Source of the DNA: an uncultured Bacteroidota bacterium
GTDB lineage: Bacteria > Bacteroidota > Bacteroidia > Chitinophagales > LD1
Direction: 5' to 3'
Assembly: GCA_903919075.1 (NCBI GenBank)
Contig: CAIXGR010000097.1
Coordinates: 62,001-126,000, forward strand
Length of the DNA: 64,000 nucleotides
Position numbers and translations under genes: made by a program. Under the pieces are notes generated by a model. That model saw nothing but the letters and a program-made list of their open reading frames with translations. It was not told where the DNA came from and did not search any database. Shown piece by piece: positions 1-8,400 of this stretch (within the stretch, counting starts at the first letter, position 1; each line of letters starts with the position of its first letter).

Positions 1-492
1 ACAACCCCCGGTGCAGAAACTGAGCTTTACGCGCAGTCTCATCAGCAACTTACATACCAGTGGTTCAGTAACGACCCCATTAACTGCGAAACCGAAAGCT
101 GCGACAGAACATTTATTTATCCAACTGAATCTGAAATTGTATCTGTTGAGGGAACTAGTAAATACGGCTGTGTTGTAAAGGCCTCTGTGCCTATTGAAGT
201 GCAGGGTTGCGGTGCCAATACTATTTATATGCCTAACACTTTTACGCCTAATGGCGATGGTTTGAACGATAGATTTTTAATCCGTTCGAAAACACTTAGC
301 AGCCTTGCGTTTTTTAGAATTTTCGACGAGTGGGGACAATTGGTATTTGAAACCAATAAGCTTGATGAAGGATGGGATGGCACAGTAGCCGGAAAACCAG
401 CGGCACTAGCGGTGTATGTATATACACTTGAAGGCAAATGCCAAAACGGATATAATGTAACTAAAAGCGGAAACGTTACCGTAGTAAGATAA
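1..492 (+). CDS. C-terminal part of a gliding-motility-type (T9SS type B) secreted protein
   Basis: The reading frame is open from the first base to the TAA at 490-492, so only the last 163 residues of a larger protein are present. The first ~60 residues look like the end of an Ig/PKD-like beta domain. From about residue 70 comes the typical gliding-motility C-terminal domain: PNTFTPNGDGLNDRF, then FRIFDEWGQLVF, GWDGT and a YVYTLEG strand. In Bacteroidota this domain directs export through the type IX secretion system and attachment at the cell surface. The GTG at 187 is internal and is not the start. The ligand or substrate cannot be told because the N-terminal part lies outside the window. 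Confidence 0.88.
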   Translation, partial: TTPGAETELYAQSHQQLTYQWFSNDPINCETESCDRTFIYPTESEIVSVEGTSKYGCVVKASVPIEVQGCGANTIYMPNTFTPNGDGLNDRFLIRSKTLSSLAFFRIFDEWGQLVFETNKLDEGWDGTVAGKPAALAVYVYTLEGKCQNGYNVTKSGNVTVVR

Positions 493-575
493 TGGCAAAT
501 AATATACAACAAACAAAAAACAATATCAAACATATAAACCCTGAAAATCAATTTAATTAACCAAAAACCAATGTT

Positions 576-944
576 ATGACAATATCTGAACGTATTAGAA
601 AAATTAGAGAATACCGCGGCCTTAAGCAGGCTGCAGTTGCCGGCGAAATGCACATCTCGCAACAGGCCTACAGTTGGCTCGAAAGAAAATCGGGCAACGT
701 AAAATTCGAAACCCTGAAAAAATTCTGCGATGTAATGAACGTAGACTTGCCTTTTATTGTGGCAAACGAAATTCCTATTACTGATGAGAACATGAAAATG
801 TTTGATAAGCTGAACTATTCAGTAGTTTTTGAAGACTACAAAAAGCTTAAAAATAAAGTTGACGCTTACGAAGACTTGATTTTGAGAAAGCAAGGGCAAA
901 GCACCACCTTCCCTGCACAGGAATCTCATTTAAGAATATCGTAA
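576..944 (+). CDS. XRE-family helix-turn-helix transcriptional regulator
   Basis: A 122-residue protein with a Cro/C1-type HTH at about residues 4-60 (ERIRKIREYRGLKQAAVA, then ISQQAYSWLE, then LKKFCDVMNVDL), followed by a short coiled-coil-like tail (residues ~85-105). Small single-HTH regulators of this kind are common in Bacteroidota; their targets are usually unknown. It stands alone: 83 bases after the preceding T9SS gene and followed at once by a strong intrinsic terminator (991-1025), so it is probably a monocistronic unit or the end of the upstream operon. No toxin partner is next to it, so there is no reason to call it an antitoxin. Confidence 0.85.
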   Translation: MTISERIRKIREYRGLKQAAVAGEMHISQQAYSWLERKSGNVKFETLKKFCDVMNVDLPFIVANEIPITDENMKMFDKLNYSVVFEDYKKLKNKVDAYEDLILRKQGQSTTFPAQESHLRIS

Positions 945-990
945 ACTCAAACTTTTGCTTGTATCATATACAAGCATCTAAATTACCATC

Positions 991-1025
991 AACCGCATTT
1001 CTACGGAAGTGCGGTTATTTTTTTT
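991..1025 (+). terminator. Intrinsic terminator after the XRE regulator
   Basis: An 11-bp stem (991-1001 with 1006-1016, one G-T pair) closes on a cTACGg tetraloop of the very stable UNCG class and is followed by ATTTTTTTTT. It lies 46 bases after the stop of the XRE gene. The left arm and loop run into the 3' end of the opposing glucosaminidase gene (stop at 1015), so the two convergent genes meet here. Confidence 0.85.
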
Positions 1026-1578
1026 GTATTCGTCCTGCGTCCTTCATACAAAAAAACCTTTCTCTTGGTGCCATGTTACACTCCTTCGTCAATTGTTGTT
1101 CTGCCAACATAATTGCATCTAACTCTTTCACGTTTTTATTTATTAGTTTTTCTATGGCCTTTATATTCTTTATGTAGGCATCCATATTAATATGGGCATA
1201 TTTTATGTGCACCAAATAATCATAATACGTTCCTTTAGGGTATTTGGCTTTCCAGGGATCGTAGTATGCGGTTTGCCATTTTTTAAAATACGCCAAGCAA
1301 TCGTAAATACTGTTAAACTTAAAATAGTCGCCGGTGGTTCTAAAGCCAAAAAGATTGTTGTTTTCGTAGGTGCAGCTGGCACATTCCATCCAACCGGTTT
1401 CATAAATGGCTATAGCTAAAACGGTTTTCGGGCACTTAATATCATACTCTTTTAAGCAACTGTAAAGGTGCGCCACTTTTGCATTTCTATCTCTTTGGCT
1501 ATATGCGCGCACCTCAACAAACAACAGCACAACCAACAATAAGCAATTCGCTAATTTTTTATTTTCTCTGTTAAGCAT
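1015..1578 (-). CDS. Secreted glucosaminidase-domain protein (peptidoglycan hydrolase-like)
   Basis: A 187-residue protein starting at the ATG at 1578; a GTG three codons earlier (1587) is the alternative. Residues ~9-27 form a signal peptide. The rest matches the glucosaminidase (GH73/Bax-like) fold: AIAIYETGW with the expected catalytic Glu60, NNNLFGF, a run FNSIYDCLAYFKKWQ, and YAHINMDAYIKNIKAI. In Bacteroidota such short enzymes are placed among cell-wall hydrolases that cut N-acetylglucosaminyl linkages. It is convergent with the XRE gene and has no operon partner. The family is fairly sure; the exact bond cut is not. Confidence 0.8.
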   Translation of the reverse strand: MLNRENKKLANCLLLVVLLFVEVRAYSQRDRNAKVAHLYSCLKEYDIKCPKTVLAIAIYETGWMECASCTYENNNLFGFRTTGDYFKFNSIYDCLAYFKKWQTAYYDPWKAKYPKGTYYDYLVHIKYAHINMDAYIKNIKAIEKLINKNVKELDAIMLAEQQLTKECNMAPRERFFCMKDAGRIQKK

Positions 1579-1587
1579 ACAATTCAC

Positions 1588-2029
1588 TTTAAGGTTTAAA
1601 AATTAAAGTTTCGGTATTGTAACAAATACATACCTATTATATGCCCCTTTGCGGCAAGCTTGTCAATTTGCATTAGGTGCGGCGTTAACGTATTACACTA
1701 AATAAGCATGGATATAGCCCCATAAACAGGCGGAAGCATTTAATCTAACAAGGCTACTTTGTATAGTATATATACTAAAACGGAACTATGGTGAGCGGGA
1801 AATACATGTATGGCTTAATGTATAACTTGTAGCATACAAAAGGTGGAACTAAAAAAGATGTGAGTGATTGTTTAATTATTTGCTGGGGCGGTTTTCTTTT
1901 TGGTGCTTCAAAATGATGACGGACGACTGGTGAAGGAGTAACTGTTACGAGTTTTTAAGTCTCCCCTTTAGGGGAGATTTAGAGGGGTTCATTTTAAAAA
2001 GCTATCTTTATTATCCATTTTCAAAAACA
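1588..2029. other. Intergenic region, 442 bases, no gene
   Basis: No convincing coding frame was found on either strand. The right end carries a GC-rich hairpin (1960-1977, listed separately). A TATCTTTA sequence near 2003-2010 resembles the Bacteroidota -7 element but has A instead of the final G. Confidence 0.5.
1960..1977. repeat. CTCC/GGAG intergenic hairpin
   Basis: A perfect 7-bp inverted repeat (TCTCCCC, loop TTTA, GGGGAGA) followed by a TTTAGAGGGGTT tail. It resembles the hairpins at 52949-52966, 54094-54108, 55309-55322 and 55432-55444: each has a CTCC/GGAG-type stem and a short A/T-rich loop, and lies between genes. It is probably one member of a dispersed intergenic repeat type. 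Confidence 0.5.
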
Positions 2030-2269
2030 ATGAACGCTAAAAGATTTTTGTATTTACTGCTTTTTGCATATAGTGTTGCGTTTGTTACATCATGCAGTCA
2101 CCGCAAAATTGCCTGCCCTACTTACGCCGGCAGTTTTCCTGAAAAGAAAGCTAAGAAATCAAAGAAGCCAAATGATGGGGCGCCATCGCTAAAAGTTACT
2201 AAACATAAAATAGGTAATGTAACGCCACCCGGTTATAATAAAGCAAAAAAGAAATCACATTCCGGTTAA
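2030..2269 (+). CDS. Small basic lipoprotein, function unknown
   Basis: A 79-residue protein with a signal peptide (residues 1-21) ending in a lipobox (VTSC, Cys22), so it should be lipidated and anchored in a membrane. The mature part is only ~58 residues, very rich in Lys (KKAKKSKK, KAKKKS) and probably disordered. Small lysine-rich lipoproteins of this form are frequent in Bacteroidota and have no assigned role. Its last 4 bases overlap the end of the convergent PAP2-like gene (2266-2269). Confidence 0.7.
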   Translation: MNAKRFLYLLLFAYSVAFVTSCSHRKIACPTYAGSFPEKKAKKSKKPNDGAPSLKVTKHKIGNVTPPGYNKAKKKSHSG

Positions 2270-2970
2270 TTAACTTCTGGCTCACCGGTTTCTATACTCT
2301 GGTTATTTCTATGCAGGTTAAGCCCGTAGCGGCTTTCTTTATGCGCAAACAAAACAAGCTTGTACGAAACAAATGCTACTATAGGCGCAAAAAGTATGTC
2401 GATAGAATAATGTACATGTTGCCATATAATCATAACCCCCACCAAAACAGTTGCCACTATAGCAATACACTTAACATACTTATTACTTGAAATAAGCACT
2501 AACACGGACAATACTGAAATATGCCCCGAGAAAAAAAGGTCTTTGGTTACTAAAACCGTTCTAGAATGCAGAAGTAAATCCGCTAACGGGTCGTGCAAAA
2601 ACAACATATCCTTTGGTGGCTCAAGTGGCAAAAGGTAAACACACCAGGTGCGTGCTAAAATAGTGATGGTAAGTATTTGCAGGCCCTTAACAAACCTATC
2701 GGGATAAGGCAATGTGAAAGCTATAACCAATAATATGGTACAGTATTCAATAAAAAATATAGGCACAGAAAAATCGTGGGGCTGCAAAAAAATTAAAACA
2801 TAGTCATTAATCTCTATACCCTGCCTTGCTTGCCATTCTCTTAAATAATGGAAATTATAAAAAGAACCAGCTGTCATAACCAGCATACTTATAATTAACT
2901 GGTTTCTGAAACTGCGTGAACGTAAGGCTTTATTCCATGCCCGTGGAATGTCTTTCAATTCGTCAAACAC
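2266..2970 (-). CDS. PAP2-like / sphingomyelin-synthase-like membrane protein
   Basis: A 234-residue polytopic protein with about six membrane segments. It carries the C-terminal halves of the lipid-phosphatase signature in the form used by the sphingomyelin-synthase-like (PAP2_C) family: FFSGHIS (His150) and HVHYSIDI (His187 and Asp191), with RTWCVYLLPLEPP (from Arg107) ahead of them. Family members move or remove phospho-head groups on lipids at the membrane. The substrate is unknown. The gene is single, with a TAATTTTG -7 element at 2988-2995. Given the sphingoid-like operon at 58 kb a link to sphingolipid head groups is possible, but that is speculation. Confidence 0.72.
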   Translation of the reverse strand: MFDELKDIPRAWNKALRSRSFRNQLIISMLVMTAGSFYNFHYLREWQARQGIEINDYVLIFLQPHDFSVPIFFIEYCTILLVIAFTLPYPDRFVKGLQILTITILARTWCVYLLPLEPPKDMLFLHDPLADLLLHSRTVLVTKDLFFSGHISVLSVLVLISSNKYVKCIAIVATVLVGVMIIWQHVHYSIDILFAPIVAFVSYKLVLFAHKESRYGLNLHRNNQSIETGEPEVN

Positions 2971-2987
2971 ACTTCTGATTTAGCACA

Positions 2988-2995
2988 CAAAATTA
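2988..2995 (-). promoter_or_regulatory. Bacteroidota -7 element for the PAP2-like gene
   Basis: On the minus strand this reads TAATTTTG, an exact match to TAnnTTTG, 17 bases ahead of the ATG at 2970. No clear TTTG -33 box was found at the expected distance, so this is a candidate only. Confidence 0.35.
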
Positions 2996-3119
2996 AAAAT
3001 TTTTAAAAAGATGAATATACCCGTTTATACTATACTACAATGTGAATTGCCCACATCCAAAAAACTAAAACAGCCAAAAGCTATTATATGTTTATACAAA
3101 CCGCCCTCAAAAATAATTT

Positions 3120-4640
3120 TTAATGCCTGAAATGACGAACCCCTGTAAGCGCCATTGATTGCCCATTGGCATTGGCTGCATCTATCGAATCCTGATCGCG
3201 GATACTGCCGCCGGGCTGTATAATGGCACCTATTCTAACCTTGTTCGATAAATTAACGCAATCAGGGAAAGGAAAAAACGCATCGCTCGCCATTACTGCC
3301 CCCTTTAGGTCGAAGCCGTTTTCTTTCGCCTTTTTTATGGCATGCTCCAAAGCATCAATTCTTGAGGTTTGCCCGCAACCCATACCAACCAGTTGCTTGT
3401 TTTTTACCAGCGCTATTCCGTTCGATTTTAAATGCTTGACCGCCTTCGCTGCAAAAATTAAATCCTCAAACTCCACCTCACTCGGCTGTTTATTAGTAAC
3501 TATTTTTAAATCGCCCTTTGCCCCCGTTTTTAAATCGGCGGTTTGTTCAATAACACCATTCAATATGTTTTTGAAATTCTTCTCGCTTTTGATTCTACTT
3601 TTTTGCCGAATCAAAATTCTGTTTTTTTTCTGTTTCAATATTTCTAAAGCCGCATCATCATAAGCGGGCGCTATTAGCACTTCGAAAAATAAAGTGCTTA
3701 TTTCTTTTGCCACTTCAACATCAATCTTTCTGTTACTGGCAATAATGCCACCAAAAGCCGAGGTAGGGTCGCAGGCCAATGCGGCTTTATATGCTTCTAA
3801 AATATTTTCTCGCGATGCAAGCCCGCATGAATTAGTATGTTTAATAATAGCCACCGTTGGCTCTTCAAACTCAGCCATTAAATTAATGGCCGCATCAACA
3901 TCAACGAGGTTATTGTACGATAATTCTTTGCCTTGCAGTATTTCAAATATCTCACTCAGGTCTCCGTAAAAAACACCCCGCTGATGTGGGTTTTCGCCAT
4001 AGCGTAACACTTTGCTGTTTAATTCGCTTTTTGCAAATACATCAATATTAAACTCACCATTAAAGTATTCGAAGATTTTAGTATCGTAATGCGATGTTTG
4101 CATAAATGCTTTTGCTGCGGACATTTTTCGGTCTTCAATATCCGAACTACCTTTTTTATCATTTAATATTCTCAACAACGCATCATATTCATTTCGCGAG
4201 GAAACAATAAGCAAATCATTAAAATTTTTTGCTGCTGCGCGTATTAGTGCCACGCCGCCAATATCTATTTTTTCAATAATCTCCTCTTCTGTTTTACCAA
4301 GCTTAACTGTTTCTTCAAACGGATACAAGTCCACTATCACCAAATCAATTTCCGGAATTTCATATTGCAACATCTCTTTCCTGTCGTTCGCAACATCTCT
4401 TCTGCCAAGTATACCTCCAAATATTTTTGGGTGAAGTGTTTTTACCCTGCCCCCCAGAATAGATGGATAGCTTGTTATGTTTTCAACAGCAGTTACCTTA
4501 ATTCCAAGCCCTTCAATAAATTCTTGCGTTCCTCCGGTTGAATAAATAGCAACGCCAAAGCCTTCGAGCGCCTTCACAACCGCCTCAAGCTTATCTTTAT
4601 TATAAACTGATATAAGAGCTGATTTGATTTTCTTGTTCAT
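3120..4640 (-). CDS. purH: Bifunctional AICAR formyltransferase / IMP cyclohydrolase
   Basis: PurH carries out the last two steps of IMP synthesis: formylation of AICAR with 10-formyl-THF, then ring closure. The N-terminal MGS-like cyclohydrolase domain starts IKSALISVYNKD and contains STGGT and SILGGRVKTLHPKI. The formyltransferase domain holds the catalytic Lys-His pair in AIIKHTNSCG, and the protein ends in the family-typical RHFRH. The start is placed at the ATG at 4640 (506 residues, normal length); the 13 upstream codons to 4679 look unlike family N-termini. It lies downstream of purN on the same strand with a 134-base gap, so the two are probably co-transcribed. Confidence 0.95.
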   Translation of the reverse strand: MNKKIKSALISVYNKDKLEAVVKALEGFGVAIYSTGGTQEFIEGLGIKVTAVENITSYPSILGGRVKTLHPKIFGGILGRRDVANDRKEMLQYEIPEIDLVIVDLYPFEETVKLGKTEEEIIEKIDIGGVALIRAAAKNFNDLLIVSSRNEYDALLRILNDKKGSSDIEDRKMSAAKAFMQTSHYDTKIFEYFNGEFNIDVFAKSELNSKVLRYGENPHQRGVFYGDLSEIFEILQGKELSYNNLVDVDAAINLMAEFEEPTVAIIKHTNSCGLASRENILEAYKAALACDPTSAFGGIIASNRKIDVEVAKEISTLFFEVLIAPAYDDAALEILKQKKNRILIRQKSRIKSEKNFKNILNGVIEQTADLKTGAKGDLKIVTNKQPSEVEFEDLIFAAKAVKHLKSNGIALVKNKQLVGMGCGQTSRIDALEHAIKKAKENGFDLKGAVMASDAFFPFPDCVNLSNKVRIGAIIQPGGSIRDQDSIDAANANGQSMALTGVRHFRH

Positions 4641-4774
4641 GGAAAACAGGTATTCGCGGAGCATCTTTTGTCTCTGCACTTATCCAAAACAAAATTAGAA
4701 TTTGAAAAATATGAAACTGTCCGAGTTATGCTTAAGTTTTCAACGGCCACATTTTACGGCTATCGTTCCGTTCA

Positions 4775-5338
4775 CTATAACAATACCTTCTCTATCGCTT
4801 TGGGGTACCATTCGTACTCAAGCTGGTGGATTTTTTTTGAAAGCGTTTCGGGGGTATCAGTGGCATCAACACTCACTTTTTTTTGTAGAATAATTTCTCA
4901 CTCATCATATCGCTCGTTAGTATAATGAATAGTAATTCCCGATTCGGTTTCTTTACTGGTTAACACGGCTTCGTGTACTTTCATGCCGTACATTCCTTTG
5001 CCGCCATAGCCCGGTAAAAGCGCCGGGTGAATATTAATTATACGTTTAGGAAATTTACGAATTAAAAAATCTGGCACCAGCTGTAAAAATCCGGCTAGTA
5101 CTATCATCTCAATATTCAAAGTATTCAACAGCTTGTTCATCTCGTCTTCGCAGCCTAAAGCCTTTTTGCTTACAATAGCCGAAATAACCTGGTTACTGTG
5201 CGCTACATTTATTACGCCTGCTTCTGGGTTATCTGTTACCACCAACGCCACTTTAACCGAAGAGTGATTCTTAAAATACTCAATAATAGCTTGCGTGTTA
5301 CTTCCTTTGCCGCTTGCAAAGATGGCGATGTTCTTCAT
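4775..5338 (-). pseudogene. purN: Phosphoribosylglycinamide formyltransferase interrupted by an in-frame TGA
   Basis: PurN formylates GAR in purine synthesis. The frame opens with MKNIAIFASGKGSNTQ and contains the catalytic Asn102-x-His104 (NIHPALLPG) and Asp145 in YTNERYDE. Directly after DE comes TGA (4898-4900), exactly where the family has a Gly (GGA would be a one-base change). The same frame then continues without a break through EIILQKKVSVDATDTPETLS and HQLEYEWYPKAIEKVLL to a TAG at 4775-4777. The read-through product would be 187 residues, the normal PurN length. So the gene is either a recent nonsense pseudogene, a sequencing error, or is read through. The truncated product (146 residues) lacks the last strand and helices. 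Confidence 0.85.
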
Positions 5339-5411
5339 TTACGAATAAAGCTTTTCAATAAATGTGAAAATAATTTATGGCTTAATTTTTTATGTTATCT
5401 GTTGATAGCAC

Positions 5412-8400
5412 CTACTTAACCATCAATTTCCGTATCTGCGTATCATCTTTATATGATACACGGATGTAATACTCTCCCCCCTGCAATTGCTGTACCGGAA
5501 TATTAAAATCAGTTCTTCCCTCCGGCATATCGCTTACAAATTTATTGATTACCGGTTTGCCGTTTTCATCAAAAATATCAATGGATACAGTACCTGCCTT
5601 CGGTAAAATAATGCCCAGCAGCGACTGGCTAACTGCAGGACTAGGGAACGGCCCGGCTAATTGCATGGTACCGGTTAATGATGCACACGAGCGGTTATTA
5701 TCGTAGTTTATTTCTGTTTGTCCTGCGTTCACATTTTGAGCCTCAATGCATACAAAAGTATTAGCGCTGGAAGATGTTAATACAAATTGCGTTGGGAAAG
5801 TATCAACCATTACCTGACCCGATTGTAATACACCGCTCCAGTTTTGCGACATAGTGGTACCACCCGAGCCAAGTGTTGCAAGGAAATCAGCCGAGGTAAT
5901 AATACGCGAGCCTTGATTACTTACCACGGCCACCACGCCAACAAATATTGAACCATCTGTTTGCGGAACTTCATAGGTGTAAACCATATCTACTGAAATA
6001 TCAAGATTAGTAGGAATAATAGCCACCTGTCTTGATAACGAATCTGTGCAGCCAAAAGTACTTTGCGCATATAGCACTACATTATACAATTCGTTTTGAG
6101 TATATGTGTGTTGTGGCGATACTTCTGAGGAATAAGTACTATCGCCAAAAATCCATTCGTACGAAACAGCACCGGAACTGTGATTAGTAAAACTAATTTC
6201 AATAGGCGCCGAACCATAATCTGGAGTGTAAGTAAATGCTGCTACCGGACTCTTTTGAACATGTACTTGCTTTATAATCGAATCGGCACAACCATCAAGC
6301 GTAGTAATTACCAATTGCACATTAAACGAATTAGTATCAGGCAAAAATTGTTGTGGTGCTTGTATATTATAAATATGTCCGTCTATATTCCATCTCCAGT
6401 TTTCTATAGGGTCGTTAAAAGCAATGCTATTATCATTAGGGGTATAATAATTATTCTTGCAACCTGTAAGCTGGGTAAAATTAGCTGTAGGGCTTTGCAC
6501 TACCTCCACGTTTTTCGATACGGTTGAAATGCAGCCAATTGCATTTTCAATACTCATTGCAACTGTATATGTGTTGGGCGCCGCAAAAATATGCTCCGGA
6601 TTTTGAACAGTTGATGTATAATTATCGCCAAAAGTCCAGCGCCAGTTTATTACAGAATAAGAATGTGTAGCATCAGTAAAAACAGTGCTGCTGCCAAAAC
6701 AAAGATTTTCAAAAGTAAAGTCAGCGGTTAGCGGTGCAAACACTTTTATTTGCTGCACAAGCGAATCAAGGCAGCCGCGGCTGTTTTCTTCAATCAAGGT
6801 AACTCTATAATCACCCTGCGTTGGAAAACTATATTGAACTGATGGCAAGGTGTCGGTAGCAGTTGTATCGCCGCTACTTATACCATTAAACTCCCACAAA
6901 CGGCTAATAAGTGGTACGCCACCTATGGCAATACTTGTATCGGCAAACTGCACTGCAGTGCCAGCACATAAAATGCCGGCCGAATTGATTGAGGCATTGG
7001 TACCACTATACGAAAAACCAGCACCCGGTGCCGGATAAATAGGAATAGTTTTTGTTTTTGATGTAGTACATCCCGAATCTGTTTTCAAGCTTAGGGTAAC
7101 TGTATAATCACCAAAAGCATGATAATGTACAGAAGGGGTTTCGTTAGTGGAGGTATCCGGTGCCCCCCCAGGGAAATGCCAGAATATTGAATCAATAACA
7201 TCAGGCGCTACTGCAAACGATAAATTAGTAAACGATGTAGTAACACCCAGGCATTGGCCGGTTAAACTAAAATCTGCTGTTGGTGCTGCTGCATGGGTAG
7301 TTACATTAACCGATCCGGTAGCTACACAGCCGTGCCTGTCAGTAACTGTAACATCATAAATGCCTGGCGTACTAATTGGCGGCGAGGCAGTAGTATCTCC
7401 ACCCGGTGACCATAAATAAGTTCCAATAAAATTGCTATCGGTATTAAGCGCTACGCCGCTACCTGCACAAATAAGCGTATCGGCTGTTACTATCTGAGAT
7501 AAAGCGAATGAATCTATCTTAACAAAAACGGTGTCTGTTTTTATGTTGCACCCGCTGGTGTCGGAAATGGTACTATAATACCGTCCCTGTTTTTTCACAC
7601 TTATCTGGCTGGTAGTTGCACCTGTGTTCCATAAATAATGATACGAGCCCGGGTGACTTAAATTCTGGCTCAATACAATTGAATCTCCAAAGCATATGGT
7701 GGTATCGCCTTCAGGTAAACTGCCTTGGTAAGGCACCGTAACATTAATTGTATCACTGCTGGCATGCCCAAATACATCTACCACATTTACCCAGTACGAA
7801 CCGCTTTTATTAACGCTAATTTGCGCAGAGGTATCACCGGTGGACCATAAATAACTTACAAACCGGCCACCAGTATTAAGCTTAACCGCACATAGCTTGT
7901 AGGTTTGTACAATATCCGGACCTAAATAAACCGGTGGAGCATACTTGTAATACAAATAGTTTTCAATTTTTTGGCGCTCTTCTATACTTAAAGCACAAGT
8001 GTAAACTATTATCTCAGCTATCTTTCCTTTCAAATAATTGTATTGGGTTTGGCCAACAACATAATTAGTGTTTTGAAAATATCCACTTATAACCGGGTCG
8101 CTTGTATCGGCTCTCATTTCGCCATTAATATATAAGCTGCTTTCTATGCCAAAATTCTTGCGCATTCCCCAAATAGTATATGGGTAGCCTTTGTTAGGCA
8201 TACTGTTAGGAACATGCAAGATGTCGTTGTTCGAACTATAACTATTCACAAAAGTAAAATCGCTAAATAACATTCTGCGGTATACCCACATACCGGTTGC
8301 CAACGGGCCTATAGTAAAAAAGCCTGCTGCTAAGGATGTTGATGGATCAGATGATACACTATCACCTGCGTTTACAACAAAAATAGTTAATGAAGAAGTA

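Noticed and set aside
225-662. 145-residue reverse-strand frame
   Set aside because: It lies over the T9SS C-terminal domain and the XRE gene, both with clear family matches, and its product has no recognisable pattern.
4898-4900. TGA read as glycine, as in the alternative code of Gracilibacteria/SR1
   Set aside because: TGA ends several clearly normal genes here (25699-25701, 32771-32773, 40558-40560), and the window is of Bacteroidota type, so a general code change does not fit.
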